A stretch of DNA of 11,987 nucleotides, from the NCBI GenBank assembly GCA_014804565.1, contig JAAUZN010000018.1, positions 69,376 through 81,362 on the forward strand, in the 5' to 3' direction. This DNA is from Lachnospiraceae bacterium. Its GTDB lineage: Bacteria > Bacillota > Clostridia > Lachnospirales > Lachnospiraceae. The translations under genes were made by a program, and so were the position numbers. Of the stretch, positions 6,387-11,987 are shown piece after piece; within the stretch, counting starts at the first letter, position 1, and each line of letters begins with the position of its first letter. The notes beneath the pieces are model-generated. The model was not told the DNA's origin. It saw only the letters and a list, made by a program, of their open reading frames with translations, and ran no database searches.

Positions 6387-7244
6387 ATGGATTTTCGTGC
6401 TGTACAGGATTTGGAAACCGTTATGGAGCTACAGCAACTATCATCTGAAGAGTTTGCGAAGAATATCGGGGTTTCAAGGATGACACTGAATAATTGGCTT
6501 ACCGGGAAACATGAAATAAGGGAGGCGCATTTGGCAGCCTTTTATGAGTATGCCTATAAGTCCGGTATCAAACTCAATAAGATAAAAGAGCAGCTATATC
6601 GCGAAGATGTGGTTTCTGCATCAGAAGTTTTGTTGTTTCATGGAGCAAAAACGGAGATTGTTGGAGAACTTGGTATTGATTGTTCAAAAAAAAATAATGA
6701 TTTTGGGAAGGGATTCTATTGTGGAGAGAATTTGGAACAATCAGTCATGTTTGTTTCAAATTTCCCCAATTCTTCGCTCTATATGATGAAGTTTAATAAA
6801 GCTGGTCTGAAATGCAGAACATTTGGTGTTACAAGAGATTGGATGTTGATGATTGCTTATTACAGGAATCGTTTGGGAGATTTTGCAAATACTGGAATAG
6901 TCAAAGAGCTAATAGATCAGAATACCGGCATAGACTACATTATTGCTCCGATTGCAGATAACAGAATGTTTGAAATTATTGACAGCTTTATAGACGGCGA
7001 AATAACAGATGTTCAGTGTAAGCATTGTCTGTCAGCGATCAATCTTGGAAATCAATATGTATTTGTTTCTCAGGCTTCACTTAATCAAATAGAAATTCTG
7101 GAAAGGTGTTATTTGGCGCAGAAGGAAAAAAAGGCATATCTTAATTCGAGGCAGGAAATTTATGAGATGAATCGGGATAAGGTGAAGGTGGCACGTAAAC
7201 AATACAGAGGACAAGGAGATTATATTGAGGATATATTGGTATGA
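6387..7244 (+). CDS. HTH and DUF3990 (ADP-ribosyltransferase-like) fusion protein
   Basis: Residues 18-50 of 285 form an XRE-like helix-turn-helix (SSEEFAKNIGVSRMTLNNWLTGKHEI). From about 82 comes a DUF3990-type domain: LLFHGAK (82-88), DFGKGFYCG (105-113), IDYIIAPIADNRMFEIID (182-199) and the closing NQYVFVS (222-228), followed by a charged helical tail (239-285). DUF3990 resembles ADP-ribosyltransferases; His85, Tyr111 and Gln223 are the likely H-Y-[E/Q] positions. AAAGGA lies about nine bases before the ATG at 6387. The next gene overlaps by ATGA, so the two are translationally coupled. Best guess: the enzymatic, self-regulating member of a toxin-antitoxin or anti-phage pair. Not seen directly: catalytic activity, target, or which protein binds the operator. 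Confidence 0.75.
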   Translation: MDFRAVQDLETVMELQQLSSEEFAKNIGVSRMTLNNWLTGKHEIREAHLAAFYEYAYKSGIKLNKIKEQLYREDVVSASEVLLFHGAKTEIVGELGIDCSKKNNDFGKGFYCGENLEQSVMFVSNFPNSSLYMMKFNKAGLKCRTFGVTRDWMLMIAYYRNRLGDFANTGIVKELIDQNTGIDYIIAPIADNRMFEIIDSFIDGEITDVQCKHCLSAINLGNQYVFVSQASLNQIEILERCYLAQKEKKAYLNSRQEIYEMNRDKVKVARKQYRGQGDYIEDILV

Positions 7245-7720
7245 GAGAGATAAATGATTATGGATTGAAGATGTGTAAATATCAGGGGGATTTATTTCGG
7301 TCATCAATAGATATGGTCAGATGCAGCTCCCCCATATTTCTGCGTCGGTTTATGTATTCTGAAGTGGCGGTAAGAATGGATTCGGATGGATTCCTGTTTG
7401 AGTCAACAGATATTACAGATATTATAAATGAAATTGAGGGACAGTTTGGAGAATCTGATTATGGTAAGATGAAATATAGTGAAAATGAATTGTACTGGAT
7501 GGGCTATTTATATAGATATTGGGCTTATACAAAAGAGTGCAGCAGTAAAAGTATTTATAAAATAGTGAAACCGGCAGAATTAAGAGAACTATATTTTTCG
7601 TACCATTCTCTGGATCCGTCGCAGGCAATAGAAAGGATATTGGAAGCCAAAGGTATCGCATTTGAAAAAGATATGATAAAGAAAGGCGTGGAAATATTGA
7701 GGCGAATACGGAATGGATGA
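7241..7720 (+). CDS. Partner protein of the DUF3990 gene, putative antitoxin
   Basis: This 159-residue soluble, largely helical protein starts at an ATG overlapping the stop of the DUF3990 gene (ATGA), with GAGG about 11 bases upstream. Notable stretches: RSSIDMVRCSSPIFLRRFMYSE (by pieces, about 20-41), ELYWMGYLYRYWAYTKE (83-99), SIYKIVKPAELRELYFSYHSL (by pieces, 104-124) and DPSQAIERILE. I recall FLYRYW...IYK..........YFxYHTxxPxxAIE proteins as regular neighbours of DUF3990 genes in Clostridia and Streptococci; I have not been able to check this. Fixed order and overlap suggest it neutralises or assists the DUF3990 protein. It has no recognisable DNA-binding motif; that function is on its partner. 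Confidence 0.7.
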   Translation: MREINDYGLKMCKYQGDLFRSSIDMVRCSSPIFLRRFMYSEVAVRMDSDGFLFESTDITDIINEIEGQFGESDYGKMKYSENELYWMGYLYRYWAYTKECSSKSIYKIVKPAELRELYFSYHSLDPSQAIERILEAKGIAFEKDMIKKGVEILRRIRNG

Positions 7721-7759
7721 TAAGGAAGAAAGTTATTTTTACAATGCTGTTGGAGAATA

Positions 7760-8404
7760 TCAGTATTCCTCTTTGCTATAGATACTAACAGTCAATGAAT
7801 AAGATACGCAAAAAGCCGCCAATGAACTTACAATCAGAGCAGCTGCCCCAAATACAATGGACGCAATCCCCGGCTCCAACAGACCATTCAATATTGTGAC
7901 GATCGTACAATCAATGCCGAACGCGCAGAGTATGGCAATGATCCAGAATACTTCGCCTTTTTCCGCCCCGCCTGCATAGAAGAGCGGAAAGAATATGGCT
8001 CCCATAAAAAGACACATGCTGATTGCCAACGCAAACATCGTAAGAATGTCAATAGGCTGGTCAAAGAGACATCCGTGAAAAAGGCATGACAAACCAAGTT
8101 CAATTCCGACAAAACATGTTCCGACAAGCAGCCAGATCACTTGATTTAAATATTGACTTTTGACAATATCTGACCGCGTTACCGGCAAGGTCAATTTATA
8201 TTTTCCCCATTTCGTAGTAAACTCATTCTTTGTAACAATGATCGTACTCACGGAAAATCCGATAATACCTATCATCACATAACCGATCTGCACCGTCTGA
8301 TCAGGCACAACGACACCGAAAATTCCGAATAAAATCATAAATCTGGAGAATACTTTCGCATTTGAAAGTGTTCCGTATATATTATTTCTCAAAAGACCTT
8401 TCAT
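7760..8404 (-). CDS. ABC-2 type transporter permease
   Basis: This 214-residue membrane protein has about six hydrophobic segments (21-33, 40-58, 88-110, 117-142, 150-170, 177-205). The size and layout fit the small ABC2_membrane_5-type permeases found with GntR/ATPase pairs. A short basic N-terminus precedes the first segment, and EFTTKWGKYKLTLPVTRSDIV (by pieces, 61-81) is the cytoplasmic coupling-type loop typical of ABC-2 permeases. Its ATG overlaps the ATPase stop by ATGA (8401-8404), with AGGGGG about seven bases upstream. It is the last gene of the GntR-ATPase-permease operon; 40 bases separate it from the convergent DUF3990 partner gene and I see no terminator there. Substrate unknown. 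Confidence 0.82.
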   Translation of the reverse strand: MKGLLRNNIYGTLSNAKVFSRFMILFGIFGVVVPDQTVQIGYVMIGIIGFSVSTIIVTKNEFTTKWGKYKLTLPVTRSDIVKSQYLNQVIWLLVGTCFVGIELGLSCLFHGCLFDQPIDILTMFALAISMCLFMGAIFFPLFYAGGAEKGEVFWIIAILCAFGIDCTIVTILNGLLEPGIASIVFGAAALIVSSLAAFCVSYSLTVSIYSKEEY

Positions 8405-9267
8405 ACCCGTTCCCCCTTTACTAAAAGCACCATGATCTCATCGAGTGAAACATTGTCAACAATAACATCCCGGTATTTGCGCTGCGCTTCTTTTCCGTCA
8501 GAGACTAACACATCAATTTGAAAATCCCTCTTTCGATATGCAATAATATCGCTGCGGTCCAATGCAAGAAACTGACTTCCCTTACAACGCATAACGGCAT
8601 AGTGATATGCCAGGTCATTTTTCGATACGGTCATAATAAGACTGCCGTTATGGATGAAAGTGATATAATCCGCGACTTTTTCCAAATCGCTTGTGATGTG
8701 GGAAGAGAACAGAATAGAGTGGTCTTCCTCCTGTACAAAATCAAGAAAAATATCCAGCATCTCATCACGCATAATGGGATCTAAGCCGCTGGTAGCCTCA
8801 TCTAAGATCAGTAATTGCGGATGATGGGCAAGCGCCGCAGCAATCGCCAGTTTCATCGTCATACCACGGGAATAATGTTTGATCCTCTGCCTTGGCGGCA
8901 ATTGAAAATCCTTTAAATATCTGCGAAACCGTTTATCGTCCCAGTTTGTATAAACTCCCTGCATAATCTTCGATAACTGCTCTGCGGTCCAATGCCCCGG
9001 AAAGTTATCGCCATCATAGACGACACCTATTTTCTCTCTGATATCCGTATCAGCATCCAGCATTTCCCGGCCAAACAGCTTTACGATGCCTCCATCTTTG
9101 GCAATCGTATTTAAAATACAGCCGATCGTCGTAGTCTTGCCAGCGCCGTTTTCCCCGACAAAACCTAGGATGGCTCCGTATGGCAATGAAAAAGACACAT
9201 TGTCCAATGTAAAATTTGACTTTGAAAAGGTTTTGGAAACTTGTTGTAATTCCAAAATATTCTCCAT
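8401..9267 (-). CDS. ABC transporter ATP-binding protein
   Basis: This cytoplasmic ATPase energises the adjacent permease. Numbered from the upstream in-frame ATG at 9276: Walker A GENGAGKTTT (41-50), signature YSRGM (135-139, degenerate from LSGGQ), Walker B LLILDEATSGLDP (155-167) and switch His in SSH (193). The Q-loop position reads VVYDGDNF, with Asp where Gln is usual; I recall similar variation in YtrB/BcrA-like ATPases. About 70 C-terminal residues after the ATPase domain are family-specific. I prefer the ATG at 9267 (288 residues) because GGAGG lies nine bases before it but directly touches the ATG at 9276; the latter would give 291 residues and an 8-base overlap with the GntR gene. 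Function: export or self-protection, substrate unknown. Confidence 0.9.
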   Translation of the reverse strand: MENILELQQVSKTFSKSNFTLDNVSFSLPYGAILGFVGENGAGKTTTIGCILNTIAKDGGIVKLFGREMLDADTDIREKIGVVYDGDNFPGHWTAEQLSKIMQGVYTNWDDKRFRRYLKDFQLPPRQRIKHYSRGMTMKLAIAAALAHHPQLLILDEATSGLDPIMRDEMLDIFLDFVQEEDHSILFSSHITSDLEKVADYITFIHNGSLIMTVSKNDLAYHYAVMRCKGSQFLALDRSDIIAYRKRDFQIDVLVSDGKEAQRKYRDVIVDNVSLDEIMVLLVKGERV

Positions 9268-9268
9268 G

Positions 9269-9646
9269 CTATTCATCCTCCAGATAAAACATTGCCAACA
9301 GTTCCGTCAACTTTTCGAGGGAAATATGATTCATTCGGCCAATTTCAGCGGCAGCTTGTAAATGCTCCTCCGCGATACGCTGCTGTTCCTCTTGATAAAA
9401 TTCTTTGTTTTGTGCTGATACAAAACTTCCCCTGCCGACAGTCGTTTCGATAAAACCGTCTCGTTGTAAATCTTCATAGGCTTTTTGAACGGTAATAACG
9501 CTTACATGAATTGATTTTGCCAAAGCCCGCATGGAAGGGATTGCTTCACCGGCTTGCAATTCGCCGCTCATGATCATTGCCTTGATCTGTGATGTGATTT
9601 GTTCATAAATCGGTTTGTTGGCGTTGTTGCTGATAATGATTTCCAC
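9269..9646 (-). CDS. GntR-family regulator, YtrA type
   Basis: This 125-residue protein has a winged helix at 10-77 (PIYEQITSQIKAMIMSGEL, then GEAIPSMRALAKSIHVSVIT, VQKAYEDLQRDGFIETTVGRG) and a short helical C-terminal arm of about 45 residues. The lack of a large ligand domain marks the YtrA subfamily, which usually represses an adjoining ABC operon. The start is GTG at 9646-9644, with AGGGG nine bases upstream; no in-frame ATG serves. It leads the operon with the ATPase and permease, and a palindrome lies on its own start site of transcription, so autorepression is likely. Signals relieving YtrA-type repressors are often cell-wall-active peptides or antibiotics; which applies here is unknown. 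Confidence 0.9.
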   Translation of the reverse strand: MEIIISNNANKPIYEQITSQIKAMIMSGELQAGEAIPSMRALAKSIHVSVITVQKAYEDLQRDGFIETTVGRGSFVSAQNKEFYQEEQQRIAEEHLQAAAEIGRMNHISLEKLTELLAMFYLEDE

Positions 9647-9670
9647 AATACATTACCCCTATTCCAAAAG

Positions 9671-9691
9671 TGTACTTAATGTACAAGTACA
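9671..9691 (-). promoter_or_regulatory. 21-bp palindrome, likely GntR operator
   Basis: TGTACTT, seven central bases, AAGTACA: perfect 7-bp arms. It begins at the -10 edge and covers the expected start of transcription of the GntR-ABC operon (about 9684), where a bound repressor would block RNA polymerase. Assignment to the GntR protein rests on position. Confidence 0.7.
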
Positions 9692-9718
9692 TTATAACAT
9701 ATATCTTTTGTTAGTCAA
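9691..9718 (-). promoter_or_regulatory. Promoter of the GntR-ABC operon
   Basis: On the minus strand, TTGACT (9718-9713), a 16-base spacer, then a perfect TATAAT (9696-9691). The leader to the GTG start is about 40 bases. Confidence 0.82.
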
Positions 9719-9731
9719 TCTAAATATGTCA

Positions 9732-9780
9732 TTGACGGGAAAATAATTTTGCACATAATTAAACTGTCGGTTTAATTATG
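9732..9780 (+). promoter_or_regulatory. TetR gene promoter with overlapping 27-bp palindromic operator
   Basis: TTGACG (9732-9737), 16 bases, CATAAT (9754-9759) make a fair promoter. A perfect inverted repeat with 11-base arms CATAATTAAAC (9754-9764) and GTTTAATTATG (9770-9780) around TGTCG covers the -10 and start region. The AAAC-TGTCG-GTTT core is the kind of site bound by TetR/AcrR repressors, consistent with autorepression by the adjacent gene. It stands 62 bases from the GntR operator. Confidence 0.75.
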
Positions 9781-9794
9781 GCGAGGAGAAAAAC

Positions 9795-10273
9795 ATGGGA
9801 CGGAGAAAAAAGAACCCAAAAGCATACACAGGGAAAATATAGCCTCTGCCGCGTCAACATTGTTTATGAAAAAAGGAATTGCCGTGACTTCTATGGACGA
9901 TATAGCGAAAGCAGCAGGATACAGCAAAGCAACTTTGTATGTGTATTTTGAGAACAAAGAAGAGATTGTTGGTATTTTGGTGCTGAATAAAATCAACGTT
10001 GATTTTGAAAGTCGGAACTGTCTGCCTGAAGAAAAAGAAACTTATCAAGTGGTCGAGGAGATCAACGAGATAATAAAAGAATTTTTGATAACCGGCATGG
10101 AAAAGGGAGAGTTGCGCAGTGATCTGAAAATCATGCCTACCATATTTAATTTTTGGGGTATGATTGCCGGAATCATTCAGCTTTCCGCAAATAAGGAAGA
10201 ATACATCAAGGATGTCATGGGATTATCTAAAAAGCAGTTTTTAGAGTATGGATTACAAATATTAACATTTTAG
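9795..10273 (+). pseudogene. TetR/AcrR-family regulator, frameshifted near the start
   Basis: ATG at 9795 (GAGGAG six bases upstream) encodes MGRRKK and then NPKAYTGKI and a stop. One base back, from 9812, the frame reads EPKSIHRENIASAASTLF and goes on through the whole regulator (HTH in SMDDIAKAAGYSKATLYVYF) to the TAA-free stop TAG at 10271-10273. The joined product would be about 159 residues. The switch falls at A6 (9806-9811), in frame as A AAA AAG, the classic -1 slippery heptamer; a lost A would look the same. Translation without the shift could start only at the TTG at 9860, losing helix 1. TetR proteins are usually near 190-200 residues; the junction GILVLNKINVDFE suggests an in-frame loss of about 35 residues in the ligand domain. 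A decayed gene is the simpler reading; programmed frameshifting is the alternative. Confidence 0.7.
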
Positions 10274-10383
10274 AGCATAGGAATGAGCGGGGAAAATCTG
10301 CGGAAACCGTTACAGACAAAATCATAGAGGAGCATAAGAGGATTCGTTTCGTGCCTTTCTCGTTAAGAGGAACAAGAAGAAAT

Positions 10384-10416
10384 AAAAATGCCTCTCTGTC
10401 TGATCCACAGAGAGGC
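10384..10416 (-). terminator. Rho-independent terminator of the large ABC permease gene
   Basis: Perfect 10-bp stem GCCTCTCTGT (10390-10399) / ACAGAGAGGC (10407-10416) with a 7-base loop. On the minus strand it is followed by A and five T (10384-10388 on plus). It sits 12 bases after the stop of the 504-residue permease gene. On the plus strand no T run follows, so it does not serve the TetR gene well. Confidence 0.85.
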
Positions 10417-10427
10417 GGTGTCCCATA

Positions 10428-11942
10428 TTATTGGATTTTACGTATCCAACAAGAAACCAATAACATGAAAAAAGTAATTATTGATACTATGGCATAATAT
10501 ATTATTGCTTTCCCTGATGTTTCACACAATGTGATAAATGATGCAGTATTCAGCATCAAATAACAAATAATCAAAAAAATAATTTCAAACATCCTCTCTG
10601 ATCCGCTGATTTGTCCAAGAAATATAGACAATGCCGGAATAAAAAGTGCAAATATGATTCCCGCAGCAGCTCCTGAGAATCCACTAATAAATGTGGTTCT
10701 TAAAATAATCGGAACAGATACAAGCAACGAAACGGCTCCTCCCACGCAAAAGCGTATCAAAAGCTGATGCGAATATGCCTGAAATAAAGTCGGAAGCAAA
10801 GTATTTAAATTATTTATTTTCTCACGACAGCCATACTCTGAGAACAAGACACAGGACCATGCTATTGATAATATCCATAATATTCCCTGTGCCGTTTCTA
10901 TGTCTGCGAAAAACATAGATAACCATAATACAAACATAACAACGAGCCATACCAAAGAACAGCTGCGAAAGGTTAAAATGAATTCTGTTATAAATACCCC
11001 ATGACCATAAGTTTTTCTATGTGTTTTTTCAGAAATTGAACTAATTTTTCTGGCATTCTCATAACGCGGCATGAGAACCGATGACGCAAAACATAGTACG
11101 ATCCCGAAGATGATCATACTGATTTTCTCAAACAGTCTATCTGACGTAAAAGATAGAGGTGCAAAGAATAACTCTGGAAGTTTTTGATTGTTTATCATGC
11201 CATCTTCAAATACGAACATGGCCACCTGCGCCGGCTTCCCGGTTATGCTATAGACACTCTGGTTAATGCTGTCTTTTAGCCACAGAAAACCAGTCATATC
11301 AAAAAGACGGACGATGATACCTTGTGAATCGTCAAATAAAGAACTAATATATACAACATATATAACAAAATAAACAATTCCCGCCATCCACACACCGATT
11401 CTGCTTCGAAACAGTGGAACAGCCTCTGTCATAAGCGTAAGCGCCGCACACAAAAATATTCCGGGTATCATACATAAAAAATAAGAAAAACAGTGAACAA
11501 CTGAAAATTTCATGCTTGGAAATTGTAATATTGTCATACACAATGATGTCAGTGTTACAACAAGCAGCATATATAAAAGTATAAGTAAATTTGATAAATA
11601 CTTACCGAATAAATATGTTACCCTGCCCACTGGAGATGTATATACTAAATCTACAATACCTGTTTTCCTGTCCAGGCTTAGAGAATTTCTTAAATAGAAA
11701 AAACCCGTCACTGGCAATAATACCCCCGTACATAATGCAGAGGCCATCGGAATCCAAGTCCAGTTTGTAGTTTGTGAAAAATACTTTGCATCCACAGCAA
11801 TAGATGTCATTTCCGCATCAGGATTTGGTACAAATAAAAATGCTGCTAAAGCTGCTAACACACATAACACAAGAAATGAAAATCTTCGGGTGCGTTCTTT
11901 AAAATCTGCTTTTGCAATAAACCATATCTGATTATGGATCAT
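10428..11942 (-). CDS. Large ABC-2 type transporter permease
   Basis: This 504-residue membrane protein has about 12 hydrophobic segments in two halves: 21-38, 66-83, 115-138, 148-171, 183-203, about 273-293, then after a cytoplasmic stretch (ENARKISSISEKTHRKTYG) about 325-345, 350-366, 393-415, 425-446, 455-472 and 480-500. The loop LDRKTGIVDLVYTSPVGR (about 90-107) between segments 2 and 3 is the usual ABC-2 coupling-type region ('Rktg..dll.s.Pis...'). The duplicated layout resembles a fusion of two six-segment permeases. GAGGAGG lies seven bases before the ATG, and the ATG overlaps the preceding gene's TGA, so it is translated from the same message as the gene at the window edge. Its base use is AT-richer than the cell-wall operon. 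Substrate unknown; a strong terminator follows. Confidence 0.85.
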   Translation of the reverse strand: MIHNQIWFIAKADFKERTRRFSFLVLCVLAALAAFLFVPNPDAEMTSIAVDAKYFSQTTNWTWIPMASALCTGVLLPVTGFFYLRNSLSLDRKTGIVDLVYTSPVGRVTYLFGKYLSNLLILLYMLLVVTLTSLCMTILQFPSMKFSVVHCFSYFLCMIPGIFLCAALTLMTEAVPLFRSRIGVWMAGIVYFVIYVVYISSLFDDSQGIIVRLFDMTGFLWLKDSINQSVYSITGKPAQVAMFVFEDGMINNQKLPELFFAPLSFTSDRLFEKISMIIFGIVLCFASSVLMPRYENARKISSISEKTHRKTYGHGVFITEFILTFRSCSLVWLVVMFVLWLSMFFADIETAQGILWILSIAWSCVLFSEYGCREKINNLNTLLPTLFQAYSHQLLIRFCVGGAVSLLVSVPIILRTTFISGFSGAAAGIIFALFIPALSIFLGQISGSERMFEIIFLIICYLMLNTASFITLCETSGKAIIYYAIVSIITFFMLLVSCWIRKIQ

Positions 11943-11987
11943 TTAGCCACCTCCTCTAAAACACACAAGCAGGCATCTTCTAAATTT
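11939..11987 (-). CDS. C-terminal end of a probable ABC ATPase (partial)
   Basis: Only the last 15 codons are inside the window: NLEDACLCVLEEVAK, then TGA at 11941-11939 overlapping the permease ATG (ATGA). The sequence resembles the end of ABC transporter ATP-binding proteins ('..p.LEDaFl.l.ee...'), and an ATPase is expected directly upstream of an ABC-2 permease. The visible part alone cannot prove it. Confidence 0.5.
   Translation of the reverse strand, partial: NLEDACLCVLEEVAK

Noticed and set aside
7713..7781. Short plus-strand ORF of 22 codons starting inside the end of the 159-residue gene (begins MDDKEESYFY).
   Set aside because: No ribosome binding site, and its second half is antisense to the permease C-terminus; likely chance.
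10274..10480. Open plus-strand frame after the TetR stop containing KSAETVTDKIIEEHKR.
   Set aside because: No start codon or ribosome binding site, it runs through the terminator stem and into the antisense of the permease gene, and I recognise no family.
1..11987. CRISPR arrays, tRNA or rRNA genes, transposases and integrases.
   Set aside because: No regularly spaced repeats, tRNA/rRNA sequence or transposase/integrase frame was seen on either strand.

Overview
The window looks like a chromosomal stretch from a low-to-mid GC Firmicute, most likely a Lachnospiraceae-type gut clostridium. The reasons are strong AGGAGG-type ribosome binding sites, TTGACN/TATAAT promoters, and gene families typical of that group: a membrane-anchored MurF-like ligase next to ddl, a YtrA-type GntR/ABC cassette, and a DUF3990 gene pair. 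The taxonomic call rests on these features alone.

Layout. (1) 44-1425, minus strand: an MFS efflux-type transporter gene. It has its own terminator, a near-consensus promoter and a ~180-nt leader. The leader encodes an 18-residue peptide and contains mutually exclusive RNA stems, the last of which buries the transporter's Shine-Dalgarno sequence; this is the layout of an antibiotic-inducible attenuator. (2) 1467-1749, plus strand: two very short ORFs, the first (33 residues) with an inverted repeat reaching into its start codon. (3) 1789-5439, plus strand: a likely operon of an alpha/beta hydrolase, a Mur ligase whose N-terminal UDP-binding domain is replaced by membrane segments, and D-Ala-D-Ala ligase (Ddl). 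Ddl makes the dipeptide that a MurF-type enzyme adds to the peptidoglycan stem.

(4) 5438-5684, minus strand: a broken GNAT acetyltransferase gene wedged between the ddl stop and the next gene. (5) 5692-6186, minus strand: an unrecognised 164-residue protein. (6) 6312-7720, plus strand: a translationally coupled pair, an HTH-DUF3990 fusion (ADP-ribosyltransferase-like) and a 159-residue partner, with TTTACA half-sites upstream. It has the form of a self-regulated toxin-antitoxin module. (7) 7760-9691, minus strand: a GntR (YtrA type) repressor, an ABC ATPase and an ABC-2 permease, with a 21-bp palindrome over the promoter start site.

(8) 9732-10273, plus strand, divergent from (7): a TetR/AcrR regulator with a 27-bp palindrome over its promoter. 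Its reading frame is broken at an A6 run that reads exactly as the -1 slippery heptamer A AAA AAG, and its ligand-binding domain looks internally shortened. (9) 10384-11987, minus strand: a large ABC-2 permease with a terminator and, running off the window edge, the C-terminal end of what is probably its ATPase.

Overall this is an accessory region of transporters and local regulators around a cell-wall operon, with clear gene decay (GNAT, TetR, perhaps the end of the MFS gene). The points most worth following up are the MFS attenuator, the HTH-DUF3990 pair, and the slippery-site frameshift in the TetR gene.
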